A stretch of DNA of 64,000 nucleotides from Siniperca chuatsi (taxonomy: Eukaryota > Chordata > Actinopteri > Centrarchiformes > Sinipercidae), in contig NC_058063.1 of the NCBI RefSeq assembly GCF_020085105.1, positions 19,398,262 through 19,462,261 on the forward strand, read 5' to 3'. The position numbers were made by a program, and so were the translations under genes. Positions 1 through 12,438 of the stretch are shown one piece after another (positions within the stretch are counted from its first letter, which is position 1; the number at the start of each line of letters is the position of its first letter). The notes under the pieces were generated by a model that made no database searches, was not told the DNA's origin, and worked only from the letters and a program-made list of their open reading frames with translations.

Positions 1-1015
1 CCCAGTACCACATCGGGCCTTTTTACTACCACATTTGCCACTTCCACCTCTAGCCCTCCCAGCACCACATCTGGCCCTTTTACGACAACATCTGCTCCTA
101 TCACTACCACATCTGCCCCTATCAGTACCACATCTGCCCCTCCCAGCACCACATCTGGCCCTTTTACAACTACATCTACTCTTCTCACTACCACATCTGG
201 CCCTTTAACTACCACATATGTCCCAATTTCTACCACATCTACCCCTGTCAGTACCACATCTGACCCTTTTACAACTACATCTGCTCCTATCACTACCACA
301 TCTGCCCCTTCCAGTACCACATCTGGCCTTTTTACTACCACATCTGCCAGTTCCACCCCTGGCCCTCTCAGCACCACATCTGGTCCTTTAACTACCACAT
401 CTGTCCCTCTTACTACCACATCTGCCTCTCCCAGTACCACATCTGGCCTTTTTCCTACCACATTTGCCACGTCCACCTCTAGCCCTCCCAGCACCACATC
501 TGCCTCTCCCAGTACCACATCGGGCCTTTTTACTACCACATTTGCCACTTCCACCTCTAGCCCTCCCAGCACCACATCTGGCCCTTTTACGACAACATCT
601 GCTCCTATCACTACCACATCTGCCCCTATCAGTACCACATCTGCCCCTCCCAGCACCACATCTGGCCCTTTTACAACTACATCTACTCTTCTCACTACCA
701 CATCTGGCCCTTTAACTACCACATATGTCCCAATTTCTACCACATCTACCCCTGTCAGTACCACATCTGACCCTTTTACAACTACATCTGCTCCTATCAC
801 TACCACATCTGCCCCTTCCAGTACCACATCTGCCCCTCCCAGTACCACATCTGGCCTTTTTACTACCACATCTGCCAGTTCCACCCCTGGCCCTCTCAGC
901 ACCACATCTGGTCCTTTAACTACCACATCTGTCCCTCTTACTACCACATCTGCCTCTCCCAGTACCACATCTGGCCTTTTTACTACCACATTTGCCACTT
1001 CCACCTCTAGCCCTC
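1..1015 (+). repeat. 507-bp higher-order repeat in the mucin PTS domain
   Basis: The segment from base 1 recurs from base 508, an offset of 507 bp (169 codons), so the repeat keeps the reading frame. Markers at 181 and 688 match with the same offset. The second copy has a 21-bp (seven-codon) extra block near 837. Inside each copy is a short degenerate unit of about 20-30 bp. A second duplication is visible further on: the block at about 1185-1250 reappears at about 1925-1990. Confidence 0.8.
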
Positions 1016-2612
1016 CCAGCACCACATATGGCCCTATAACTACCACATCTGTCCCAATTTCTACCACATCTGCCCCTCCCAGTACTACATCTGGCCTTTT
1101 TACAACCACATCTGCCACTTCCACATCTGGCCCTTTAACTACCACAACTGGCCTTTTTACCAGTACTCCATCAACTACTGCTACTACCACTTTGAGCACC
1201 ACTACACCTACAACTACAGAAACACCAACAACTACTAATCTACTAACTACCACTCATCCAACCACCACTTTTCCTACAACTACTAAACCACAAACTACAA
1301 ACATTCCACCAACAACCACAGTCCCCACAACAACCACCACAACTACTACTGTTACAACAACTACTTGCACTACAACAGTTACCACTCCAACCACAACCAC
1401 CACCACCACCACAACTACAAAGAAGAAAGATAAGGATGAAAACAAAAAGGAAAGTGAGAAGGGAGGAGATCCAGCTCCACAATTACCTATTGCAGACAGT
1501 GGATTGCCTTTAGGAAGTCTAGGACTTGGTTTAACAGCATTTTTTAGTGGAATTGGAAGTGCATTTTTAGGAGTGGCAGGAAATTTGGTTAAAAACTTCC
1601 CTCAATCAATCTGCCTCCTTTTGTCGTTGATCCTAAAACTACAACTACTCCTCATCCAAACTACAAGCGTTCTATTGCCACTACTGTTCCTAACACTATC
1701 ACCACTCTTTTGTCTGTTATAACAACTCCTCGCAAGGTTATTTCTACTGTTCCTATCACTACCACATCTGCCCCTCCCAGCACCACATCTGGCACTTTTA
1801 CAACTACATCTACTCTTCTCACTAACCCATCTGGCCCTTTAACTACCACATCTACCCCTGTCAGTACCACATCTGGCCCTTTTACAACTACATCTGCTCC
1901 TATCACTACCACATCTTCCCCTCTTACTACCACTTTGAGCACCACTACACCTACAACTACAGAAACACCAACAACTACTATTCTACTAACAACCACTGTC
2001 CCTCTGACCAAAACATCTATCGTATCAACTACCATCGATGCAGCCACAGCTACGATTCAAACAGCCATCATTTCTGAGGAAAGCACTTCTACCCAACCAT
2101 CTATAGCTACTGCTACAGTTTCTGCTATGCCTCAAACTGCCATCACCACTTTCAGTGGCATTACTGTCACTTCAAACTCAACTGATCCTCAAGCACCAGC
2201 AACTACTTACCTTGCAAATATGACTACTGAGCCATTAACTTCTCCAACATCTCAGAATCGTTTGTCTGTTCCTTCAAGCACCACTGTTACCCTTTCAAAT
2301 ACCACTTTTTCTTTCAGTTTTTCTCCTAATCAAACAAGCACATCTGCCTTTCAAACCACGAATGCTTCTCATTCAACATTCAACTCCACTAGTCCTCCAA
2401 CTTCAGTAGCTCATCGCATCATCTCCACTCATAGTCCGCTTTCCCCTTCAGCTCATTATCCAACCTCAAACCCTCCAATGATGTCTAACTCTCCTTTTCC
2501 CCTTTCAAATTCCACCATCCTGTGTCCTCTTACACAAATATCTATTTTTCACCATTACCAGAATGTCCTTGCCTACTACCAATTGTTATACCAATACCAG
2601 AATAACAACTAG
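1..2612 (+). CDS. Mucin-like Thr/Ser/Pro-rich protein, 3' part (5' end outside window)
   Basis: The first frame is open from base 1 and reads as repeats such as TTSGPFTTTSAPI and PSTTSGLFTTT, a typical heavily O-glycosylated PTS domain. Around 1300-1420 it becomes nearly pure threonine. A charged KKKDKDENKKESEK stretch (about 1420-1460) follows, then a Gly-rich hydrophobic stretch near 1500-1590 (GLTAFFSGIGSAFLGVAG), possibly a membrane or self-association segment. This frame stops at 1722. The repeat coding continues in the third frame from about 1602 (SINLPPFVVDP, then TTTSAPPSTTSG) to a stop at 2612, so the reading shifts within about 1590-1602, at a run of five A. One extra A there would join the frames, so a sequencing error, a real frameshift or a small unseen intron are all possible. 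The last ~150 codons hold seven N-glycosylation sequons. There is no clear C-terminal membrane anchor. The exact mucin is not recognisable. Confidence 0.7.
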
Positions 2613-2736
2613 CAGGTGTTTTGTGCTCAAGTATTCATATGTGGCATTACGCCTCAATCAAGCATTGATTGTACCAACTGTCTCACTTGGAAATGTGACA
2701 TCTATTCTCATAAAATTAATGTTGACATAAATATAA

Positions 2737-2742
2737 ATTAAA
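2737..2742 (+). promoter_or_regulatory. Candidate poly(A) signal of the mucin-like gene
   Basis: ATTAAA, the common variant signal, lies 125 bp after the stop at 2612 in AT-rich DNA. It is the first plausible signal after the stop; assignment is by position only. Confidence 0.3.
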
Positions 2743-4429
2743 ATACTAATAAGAGAAAACATACTCCTCAGATTCTCTTGCATGTCAAAATACATCTAAA
2801 TGTGTTGTCAATGAAAATATGGCTTTGTATCAAAAAATTACTGTTTAAAATCTTTTACCACTGTGAAACTTTTCCCTCCTAAAACTCTCCTTTTTTAATT
2901 AAGGAAAAAAGTGTCTTTGTATAGCTTCAGATAGTATAGGGCCTCAGTACCTTTGTTACTGACTGAAATGTGTCTGTTGCAACTTGCACTGTGTATCAAA
3001 CATATACAGAAAGTTGGCATTGAATGCCTGGTCATAATCTTCAATCATAATCTTGATTAGTCATTCTTTGATCAATTTCCTGATTTAAATTGTAATGTTT
3101 TCCAAATTTTGAACAGTATTATATTGAGGTGCTGATATTGAAACATTTCAAACAATGCAGCGGAAGTCAGTGTAAACTCACTGTGTTGGCCCATGTGCTT
3201 ACTGTCTATGCTGCCATTTGTTTGCCGCACCTGCCTCTCATATCCATGCATTGCTTTCAGTGCTGTTGCTGCCGATTTCCATACGCAGTTGTTTGTTGGA
3301 TGACTTACCTTTTAATAAATTACATTTTTTTTTAAGTTTATCTCTTGCACGGACTTTGAGGTCTAGGTAGTTGTGATGGTGACCCTATTGTAATGAATGG
3401 TTTGCTCATGGTGCTTTCAATCAGGTGCTTGAGTCTTGAGCCTGTTGCTTTTTTTTTTTTTTTTTTGCCCGCAAATCCTAATGAGGAGAAGAACGAGGAA
3501 GAGGTGAGTACTGGGAAATAATTCTCATTTATAGCTCAGCGTACTTCTCTTGGCTGTTGGTAAAATTGCAGAAAGAATCAACTTGAGTCCACAACAAAAA
3601 AACTACATCTGAATTGTGAAGGTTTGTTTTTTTACACAGGCAGGATGGCCAGTCTCCCTCTGCTTCCTCAATCAACATCTGCAACTCCAAACAATAACAC
3701 AAGAATGCTTAAAATATTCAGTTAATTCAATAAAGAATTATAAGAATTATATTGTAAAATATATAATATATACCAATTCATCATATGAGGTTACATCAAG
3801 CCAGTTTGTGACAAACATCACCAAAGAGTTACAGTTGAAAATGTATTATTTTGTTTTTTTTATTGTCAATTTGTTCTCCTTTTGTTTCTAAATTCAGCAC
3901 ACACATCCATTATATCTGTTTTATTATATTTTGGCAACAGACATCTTTAATTGGAGTACCTCATTATAGGTATGTAGATCAGAGTAGGACAGTTGTCACA
4001 GTATAAAATGAAAGTGGTTTAGATCAAAATATCCACTAGGTGGCATAACCATCTCCCATTTGAGGACAGCTCCACTGAATCTATGGCACACCTAACTGGC
4101 CAAATTGCCCTTTTCACACCCATCAGTGCCAGCAGTCAGTTTGTGGGTTCACATCTTTGCGTGACCTCTCTCTCTATTTATCCTCCCAAAATACAATTAA
4201 ATGGTTAAACTTTTGAATTGTCATCACCTCACAATAAGAATATACCACTATAGGAGCATTTTCATTCAGTTTGAGAACATTACTAAATTCAATTTAGTTG
4301 TCCTCTACTGTTAGCATTTGTATTGAAAGAACTTTGTGGTGGGGCTACTATTTATATTTTGATCACAGATTACACTTTTCAATTGAAAAGATTAAACGTT
4401 TTGATACTGAAAACATTGCTCATTATATT
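2743..4429. other. Intergenic, no gene seen
   Basis: AT-rich sequence with a T run near 3450-3467 and no open frame resembling a protein family. No repeat family was recognised here. Confidence 0.5.
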
Positions 4430-4600
4430 TTCCTAACTACCTACATCCTGTTGAGGGTCATGGGAGGGCTGGAGCCAATCCCAGCATGAACTGGGCAAGA
4501 GGCACGTTACACATAGGACAGAACACTTTATCACAAGGCTGACACATGAAGACCGAACCCCAGTCACATGAACAGGCAGCCTGTGTTTACACAACTTTAC
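4430..4600. repeat. Degraded teleost interspersed repeat
   Basis: The stretch around 4453-4560 (GGCTGGAGCCAATCCCAGC, later GACAGAACACTTTATCAC) resembles a repeat tail that I recall from many fish genomes, where it reads as a 'ggctggagcctatcccagc' block followed by a 'gacaggtcgccagtc' block. It is diverged, and the class is uncertain. Confidence 0.45.
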
Positions 4601-4959
4601 ACTGTATAAGGAAACATGACACACCCGGAACAAAAACAAAGCATGCAATGGAAAGAACTGGGCTCTCTACAAGGATGTTATTTCAGTATTTCTTTGATGC
4701 CAGGACAGTCCCAAGATACTACTGATGAGAACACCACATATGTATTTACTGTATTTATTTTCCCTCTAACAATAATTAGCCTCACATGGAAGAGTAGAAG
4801 CCAAACAGGAAGATGAGTCAGGGTTTTGACTTTTTAGGTAATTTTGAGGTAAGCATTGACTTGCAAGTCAAGACATGCTAAATGTGTTTGAAAAGCTTTT
4901 TAGACATCTAGTTGAATGAAAATGGAATATAATAAAGGAAATGCATTTATTTGCTTTTT

Positions 4960-5240
4960 TGCTGAAAGTTTGATACTACTTTCATGTCTGTACGCCAAGT
5001 ATGAAGTTTCCACCAGCAGCTGGTTAGCGTAGTTTAGCATAAAGACCGCAAAAAAGCAAATTTTTGTTTTTACACTTTGGTTTTTGTAGAGATTAAACAA
5101 ACTACATATAGCACGGTAATAGAGGTTTAGAGGTGTTGGGAGGTGGATTTTGGTACCTTTGGATATAGCCATGCTAGCTGTTTCCCCCTGCTTCCAGTCT
5201 ATATGCTAAGCTAAGTTAGCGGCTGTAGCTTTATACTTGT
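4960..5240. repeat. Percomorph dispersed repeat (GCTAAGCTAAG type)
   Basis: It contains TGTTTCCCCCTGCTTCCAGTC, then GCTAAGCTAAGTTAGC and a GGCTGTAGCTT end, a combination I recall as a frequent short dispersed element of spiny-rayed fishes. A shorter related stretch is at about 9515-9620 (TGTGCTAAGCTAGGCTAAA). Confidence 0.5.
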
Positions 5241-5606
5241 TTCTTAGGATCTGCTGTTAGAGAAGTCACAACTACACATTGAAATATAGTGATGTAATTG
5301 CAGTTGAAGCAAGGATTAGGTTTATATGTATCTAAATGTTTGAAAACATCATAAAAATCAGTGCCTTATGCTACTGGTATGAGAGTTGAACAGGTTTCAT
5401 TCAATCATTAGTAAAAGGAATGAGGAAGTACCTGTTCAATGAGGCTATTGATAGTAAGCATTACATAAATAGATACTATGTGTCTGAGTCTGTTGTCACA
5501 ACCGCCCACACTCCCACACTCAGGTGAGTATCTTCAGCAAGGTGGGGGAAAAAAAACCTGTAATCCACTGTGTTCTCTTCAAACAGACATTGAACATTTC
5601 TTCAGG

Positions 5607-5611
<5 letters not shown>

Positions 5612-5664
<53 letters not shown>
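5612..5664. repeat. (TA)n microsatellite
   Basis: About 53 bp of uninterrupted alternating T and A. Confidence 0.95.
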
Positions 5665-5666
<2 letters not shown>

Positions 5667-8190
5667 CAACACTGGTTCTGTTGTTTCCTCTCAGCTGGCT
5701 CCTGGTTTGATTGTTGAGTAGAAAGTTGTTGTATCATCCATTTCTGAGGAAAACACACACACATGCAAACTATTAAACTATTAACAAGCAAGCTACTAAA
5801 CTGACAATTGATGAATAAAATGATTCAATAATCTAAATCTGCAAAGTAACTAGTAAGAAAATCTTTAATATAAATGTAATGGAGTAGAAGTATAACGTAG
5901 CCAAAAATATAAAGACTCAAGTAAAGTACAAGTACCTCAAAATTGTACTTCAGTACACTACTTGAGTGAACATAATGCCTTCATTGGTGTGATGGGAGAT
6001 TTCTGGATATGTGATGTCTTTATGTAAGAGTTCTTTTAGATAATAGGCCTTTTGTCACAGCAGACATTTTGACTTGTCATAGTAGGGAAAGTACAGGTGT
6101 TACTAATAATATTAATGATGTCACCCATCATCCACCCCTAAAAACAACAACAACTTTGTTTTTCTAGTGAAAGCAATATTAAAAATAAAAATTTGTTTGG
6201 ACTAGTTTCATGTTGCAGAGATCCAGAAAAACTCCCCAGTCCTTCCATGTTAGTAGAGCATGACAGTAGAGCAGGAAATGAAACACTAATACACTGGTTA
6301 GATTGGCTATAAACCATGAGGACATTTAGAGGTAAATCTTCTCCTGTTTTATCCTTTTGTTTCTATCTGTTTTATGTCTTTATTCTCCCATATGCATCTA
6401 ATCCATATTTATGATTTTGTTTTTCCATGTTCAGGATCCATGCTCTACATGCTCTACTGTATGTGCTTTTTTTTGTCTACTGAAACTTATGTTACATTTC
6501 TGGACCAATAAGAGCACAAACAAATTAGGTGAGAGGGCAGGTCCTCTAGCAAAATCAGAACAATTACAAATGGCTGAATGGGGTATTTCACAAATATTTC
6601 AGAGTATGGTGTTTGCTGATGACACACATAATACAGCACAAAGGTTAATTTTACACCTTTCTGATGAAGACATGAAGAGCTGGTGTAGTTTTGTAAACTG
6701 TAAATGTCTTTCCTGCCATTTCATCTGAAGTTCTATATATGAATATTTGTTGATTTATGTCCTGCTATTTTTTTTACATTCATTATATCATCTGATGCTA
6801 ATTTATTTTGGGACAGTGGTCTATAACAATGTGTTTGTATTTGTGTATGTGTGTGTATGTTACCTCTGTCCCTCTTTGGTTGCACTTCCTGTGTGATGGT
6901 GACGTCTGTGTACAACACATCAGAGTCGATTTTACCTGCAGCACAACACTTCTCACTGTTACAAACCTGCTGGGTTTATACCTTCAAGTTCACATGTTTT
7001 TAGGCAAATTACAATGAAATATTGTAGGAAAGTTTTGAGCTTTTGGACAAATGACACAAAAATCAATAGGAAAGTTTTGAGCTTTTGGACAAATGACACA
7101 AAAAAAAAAAATCAATAAATGTCAGTCTATTGATTCAAAGGGGAAAAAATTCTACAAAATGTCTGTTTAGCAGCATGACGTTAGTTTACATGTTATTCTA
7201 ATTTATATACAAGTTGTTATTGTCTATGGTCATCAGTTGGTTCATAAGAAAATTGTCAGTTTTTTTTGTCATTACATCTTCCTGAAAAATGGCCAACATT
7301 AAATGATGAATAAAAACTATAATTTTGAGAAACATCTTGTTTGTCGTATTGTTTTGTTTTTCCATTCAGGAAATCTGCACAAGTCACAAAAATACTGTAA
7401 TAATGCTTTGAAACAATTTTGTTTAAAGTGCTATTAGTGGATACTTTCATTTAACAAAAAATTCATTCAAGGCAGCTTAGGAATTTAAAAGGCGCCATAA
7501 AGGTCTAAAATTAATGATTCCACTAGTTTACGTCATATCCCTTTCTTTAGCTCTGTCCATGCTGCTGTATATATTATAAATATATGAATGACATACTATT
7601 TAGCTCACTACTCTGATGTATCCAGTTTTAAAACTTTTTCTCACTTAAAGGGCTGGTTTGCCCCAAAGAGCAAAAAAAAAAATAAATAAAATAAAATAAA
7701 AAATGTCCCCAGTTCTCTTTTCGTGGTATCCGTGAAGAAATGTTTTGTTTCATTTGTCCAGGCTTTGAGAGACTGTCTCTGAGATTTCTGTTTCCACCCA
7801 ATTCAAATTTTTGGAGTCTTGTTTGTGGTGCTCATGCCATTTGAAAATGCAATTGTAAAGAGAATCAACAAAAATCTACTTCTCTTTCCGCAAACGATGT
7901 CCCAGATACTCCACATAACAACACACTGTCAACAGTTTTTTATAGGGACTATTTCTTTGGTAGAAAGTAGCTCCAATGAAAACTGCACACATGAGGTCTG
8001 TAGATTATCCAGAACAAAAGGGACACTGTTCCTTTAAAGAGATGTTTCTGTAGAATTTTTTTAAAATGTCATCTTTCAATGCTCTGAGCACCACAAATCA
8101 AACTCCATTCACTTCCATTGTATGTATTCCCTCTGTATGAATACCACTAGAGGTAATCTCACTAACATTTGACAATAACTTACATTTAAA
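5665..8190. other. Intergenic, no gene seen
   Basis: No convincing coding exon. A 42-bp block at 7026-7067 is repeated directly at 7068-7116 with a longer A run in the second copy. A block near 7760-8040, ending in a CTGTTCCTTTAAAGAG stretch, looks like an old dispersed element but was not classified. Confidence 0.5.
7026..7116. repeat. Two-copy tandem duplication
   Basis: AGGAAAGTTTTGAGCTTTTG and the following ~22 bases occur twice in a row. The copies differ mainly in the length of the A run, which suggests a recent replication-slippage duplication. Confidence 0.85.
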
Positions 8191-8639
8191 AAAAGCAGGG
8201 GAGAGCTGGTACAAAAGTAACACTTTTCAGATAAACGTCATTTTAAAAGAAAACGTTACAGGCAGAAAAAAATTTCTGTGATCACCAACTCTCATGTTGT
8301 TCTATCAAACCCAGGTGCTATTTTGTACAAATGTGAAATGACTTCGGTATAATTTGACTTTGAATGGAGGTTGTGCATTGTTACTTTCAACCCCGTCAGC
8401 CGGGATGAAGGTAACTCACGGATGGTTCAAAAGAAACACAACAGTTAAAACTTGAATTGTTTATATTATTCTTGTATGGGCTCGAGAAAATCTACATTGT
8501 TTAAATGTGCACACAAAACAAATGTTGCACAAAACAAAAAGTGAATTTCCTCCTTTCAGATCAAACTGGTGTACTGATGTACATCCGCTGAAAGCTCCAG
8601 AAAAAGATTTAAGTAGATTTTTTTTGTCAAACTACTATA

Positions 8640-9190
8640 ACTATGGTACTTTCATGTTAAATATTAAAGGATGAGGATGGTATTATTCTGTATTGTTTGT
8701 ATCATCAACAAATCCTATGAAAAGACTCTTTTCCAGTCTGTGGCTCTCAGCCCCGAGACAAATATATTGTTTAATTTTTTTAAAGACTCAGTAATTTCTT
8801 AAAACAGCTGGGCACTGTAGTTTTTAACAAACGTTACTCAAACAGGAGGAAATAATGCTTTTGTTGGGGACTATTTTCAGTGGTGGACTGATACACATTT
8901 GTGCGCTAGTGAGTAATTATAGCAGCAGGACGGTGTTTGGGAATGAGTCAAAATAAAGTGTGTGTGTTCATGGTAATGAGGGAACATGTCACCCAGTGCA
9001 ACAGTGTGGCTCATTGATATGTTTTTAATAGTTTATGGACAACAATGGAGCTCTATGGCACAGAGGAATAAGATTTATCAGGCTTTGGTACACAGCAAAT
9101 ACTTGTTAGTAGGACACATTTGTTGTTGGTTTTGGTGTTTTCAAGGAATTAGGAAAAAGCAGAAATATCACCAGACTTATCCTTTATAAT
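8640..9190 (+). repeat. Dispersed repeat, copy 1 (empty-site copy)
   Basis: This block is clearly related to the reverse complement of 57610-58235: both share the AAAGGATGAGG start, the TTGTTGGGGACTATTTTCA core, the ACATGTCACCCAGTGCAACA stretch and the block coding by chance for QQWSSMxQRxKIYQAL. It lacks the 163-bp insert present in the other copy. The element type is unknown, and the shared open frame is probably coincidental. Confidence 0.75.
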
Positions 9191-9318
9191 GCATCACTCC
9201 TGTTGTTGTCTTGCGCATTTAAAAAGAATCATAATCTGCTTGAAATAGGTGTTTTGTGTGATTTTATTTCTTTGACAGAGGCAATTCTGAAACATCAGTA
9301 TATAAAATGTCATCTTAT

Positions 9319-10941
9319 TTACATGAAAACAGGCTGACCTTTGCGGCTCCTCCAGAGGCACAGCAGCATCACAGAGGCCAGCGAGAGGCAGACGCCCACC
9401 ACAGGAAGTAGAATGTATACAAGAGGGGAGTGAAAAGATTCAGGATGCCTAGCTTCAACACAACAGATGAGAAAAAACACAGTTTTACCTCAATGCAAAC
9501 ACATCAACATCTCTGTCTACATGGTTGGCAAGCTTTGTGCTAAGCTAGGCTAAAAGCACCCTGGCCAGATCTCTACAGTGAACACACAGAGATTATATTG
9601 GAATCTCCTCATCTAACTTCTGGTATTCAGCAAACCATCGCTCTCATTGTTTTATCTTTTTGTAAATATCTAAATAGCATGCCATATAAAACTAAATGCC
9701 ACACTGCAGTTGTATTTTAAAGACTATAACATGGCTGAAGCTCATATTACCTCTGACAGCCAGCCAGCTGTCTGGTGATTCTCTAGCTCCAGAGATGTTA
9801 CACTTGTAGAGCCCTTCATCGGACTTGGAAATGTTGTGGATGGTCATGTTTCCTGTAGAACTGCTCCTGATGAGAAGGCCATCTTTATAAAATTCAGCTG
9901 TGAGATTGGAGGAGGAAGTCATCCTATTTGTGCAGCGCAGAGTCACAGCTTCTCCCTCCTGCACAGGAAGGACAGGACTCTCCAGGATCACAAAGCCATC
10001 TGAATGACACAACAGCAGGGGGATCAGAAAATAGCTTAGAGCTCAAGTAGCCTTGTAGTGTTTTTATGCTAGCGTCATGGCTCTAGGAATGCCAGTGTCG
10101 GTCAGTTGGTCTGTCTGTCAGTCCACCACTTTGGTTCACATTGCCATGAAATTTTGTACAGACATTCATGGTCCCCAGAGGATGAATCCTAATGACTTTT
10201 GTGATCTTCTCACTTTTCCTCTAGCACCACCATGAGGTTGATATTTGTAGTTTTAAGTGAAATTTCTCAACAACTATTGGGTGACTTGTTGTGAAATTTG
10301 GTCCAGACATTCATGTTCCCTAGGACGATTCGTTACTTTGGTGATCCCCTTACTTCTTCAGGTCAAAATTTTATTTGTCTGATACGTTTTGACCAAATAC
10401 CTGCAAAACTAATTACATACCCATCAGCCTCAGCTGTGCTTTTTGTTTAGCGCTAATTAGCAAATGTTAGCATGCTAACATGCTAAACTAAGATGGTGAA
10501 CATTGTAAAAATTCTATCTGTTAAACCTGAGCATGCTAGCATTATCATTTGAGCATGTTAGTATGCAGATGTTAGCATTTAGCTCAAAGCACCACTGTGC
10601 CTATATACAGGCTCACGTAGCTACTGAGGTGCCCTTGCACACTTAATGGCTACAGTTGGTAGTTTGGTAAAACCCACCAGTCACAGTGATGTTGACGGCA
10701 TTGCTGCACTCTCCAGCTCCAGACTCACACCAGTACACTCCAGTGTCTGATGGGTAAACGTCATCAATGAAACACTGGGACTCATTTCTGTTCCCCCAAG
10801 TTACGGAACACTCCTCGTTTATGTGTGTGGATGTGTTTCTCTTAACCTTCCATTCAGATGACTTTTCATGCTCCCCACAGCTCAGCTTGACAGACTCATA
10901 CCGAAAGAACTGGGTACTGCTGGGAGTGACTCTCAGAGAGG
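9319..10941 (-). CDS. Fc-receptor-like membrane protein with two Ig domains (partial)
   Basis: Three exons share phase 1 boundaries. D1 is 10678-10941 ([21 protein letters not shown] ... [24 protein letters not shown]) and D2 is 9751-9999 ([23 protein letters not shown] ... [11 protein letters not shown]). Both show the Ig cysteine pair and the D-x-G-x-Y-x-C signature. The membrane exon starts at 9452 ([31 protein letters not shown]). It can either splice on at a GT at 9337-9338 or read to a stop at 9319-9321, giving a tail of only about ten residues with no ITIM or ITAM. The [23 protein letters not shown] pattern is that of fish Fc-receptor-like/CD22-like D2 domains. Such proteins bind immunoglobulin or tune B-cell and phagocyte signalling; the ligand here is unknown. 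No signal-peptide exon was found upstream. Confidence 0.75.
10065..10625. repeat. Percomorph dispersed repeat (GTTAGCATGCTAAC type), copy 1
   Basis: It runs from a CATGGCTCTAGGAATG-like end, through the ACTTTGGTTCACATTGCCATG and TCCAGACATTCATG stretches, to a tail rich in GCTAGCATT/GTTAGCATG words. The same structure appears in the opposite orientation at 61790-62150. It lies in the intron between the two Ig exons of the Fc-receptor-like gene. Confidence 0.7.
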
Positions 10942-12231
10942 CTGCAAGAAACAGAGAGACGATGACAAAATCAATGTGCACCCTGTCACCTTTATTACAT
11001 GTTGTTGCTTGTTTCACTAAGGATGTGATTTGAACAATAAGTAGATTTAAGCTGCTCAAAGCGTCACAGTTTCTGCAACTTCCAAACAATGGTTGGAGAT
11101 TCCAGAAGTTGTGAATGAATTTTATTGAGTTTATTTCCCATTAATAATCAATGCTTTCTATCTAACTACAATGCAACATAAGAACAAAGACCCATTGTTC
11201 ACATCATTTGCATCTTCACAACTTTTGCAGTTGCACAATGTGATGTAAAGTAAATGTTACCAATGCTTCACAGATCACCCACATATCAAACTAGCTGTTG
11301 TAAGTGTGAACTAACAATAGCAGATTTAAAGATAAGGCTGCATCTCCTTCTTGCAGAGGCAAACACGGTTTCGTTCCTTTTTAACGATGCTACTTAAAAC
11401 TGAGTAAGTGATCAGGGTTATTTGGTTGTGAGGGGGAGTGGATGCTCTTGTGTTGGTCTGATTACGGTTTTGTTGTCCTTTTGTTGCAGCGCTTCTCTGA
11501 CACAACTGTAATTAACTAGCATTTGCTTCAACTTTATCGACATTATAACATAGTTGAATTTGCTTGGGTGAGCTCATATAAACTAAAAATAAACAAAAAC
11601 CTCCAGACATCACATACAATGACTACAATGAGAGATAGAACAATTGATGAAAACATAAAACGTCAACAAGCAAGCATGGTAGTTATGAAATGAGTATTGG
11701 TACAAAAGGATGCTTTGCAGTAATAATATGAATTATTTTTATTTTCATAAGATCATTTCTATAAACTTTTGTGAGTACTAAAAAATACTATAGTAGCATG
11801 TACAGGCATTATTTAGTAGAACTATTTATTTATTTATTGTAAAATAATAACTAAAGTCTATTTTACAATAAATGTTGAACGCAACATTTAAGCAAAAGGA
11901 AGTAATGAAGGTTTTTGACACAGGCACCTTCTACAAACAGGGCCTCAAGGTTAGTTAAGACCAATACCACTCGTGTGAAATACAGTAACATCCTTCTTGT
12001 TTTCTGACATTATGTTAAAATATGCATTTTAACTTCACACACTGGGTTTTTTTTTTTTAATCTAATCGAAAATCAGAACACGAAGTAGATTCAATAAAAC
12101 TTTTTAAATCGAAAACATATGCTAACATCAAAAGGTGCTCTTAAACACAGATGCACACACAGATACACACACTTATAATCACATATTAGTCTTGTAAAAT
12201 CACATAAACACACATATAGTAGGCACCTCAC
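10942..12231. other. Intron or intergenic, no exon seen
   Basis: A strong polypyrimidine tract and acceptor for the D1 exon lie at 10942-10970. The rest is AT-rich. A signal-peptide exon for the Fc-receptor-like gene would be expected in this direction, but none was identified. Confidence 0.45.
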
Positions 12232-12438
12232 CGACAATAGTGCACAGTGCTGTGATCTCCATGCTGTTTGGCTCTTGAACGTCTGACAGACTGAAAAGCA
12301 GCAGAGGGGTTGCATCACACCCCTGAGGTGACTTTATGTCATATACTGTAGTCATGTAGACCTCAATTGTGCAGGATGTGTCAGCGTTACATTTTAAAAC
12401 CGCAAATGTCAAAGTCTTATTTTCTTTAACCAGATGAC
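12232..12438 (-). CDS. Unidentified candidate exon, 207 bp, phase 1-1
   Basis: A - strand open block has a good acceptor (TATTTTAG) and donor (GTGAGG) and splits codons in phase 1 at both ends, like the Ig exons to its left. It encodes HLVKENKTLTFAVLKCNADTS and continues CTIEVYMTTVYDIKSPQGC ... EITALCTIV, with four cysteines. It is not an Ig fold. The LKCNADTSC-T-EV pattern faintly recalls N-terminal exons of IL-17-receptor-like proteins, but that is a guess. It could be an exon of a separate gene or an upstream exon of the Fc-receptor-like gene. Confidence 0.35.

Noticed and set aside
1243-2047. Cys- and Val-rich open frames on the - strand over the mucin
   Set aside because: They are complements of Thr-rich codon repeats; such frames stay open by composition.
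8986-9189. Shared open frame MSPSATVWL... also seen at 57612-57794 (-) as a conserved small protein
   Set aside because: Both lie in copies of one dispersed repeat; the frame is short, has no known domain, and conservation reflects the shared DNA.
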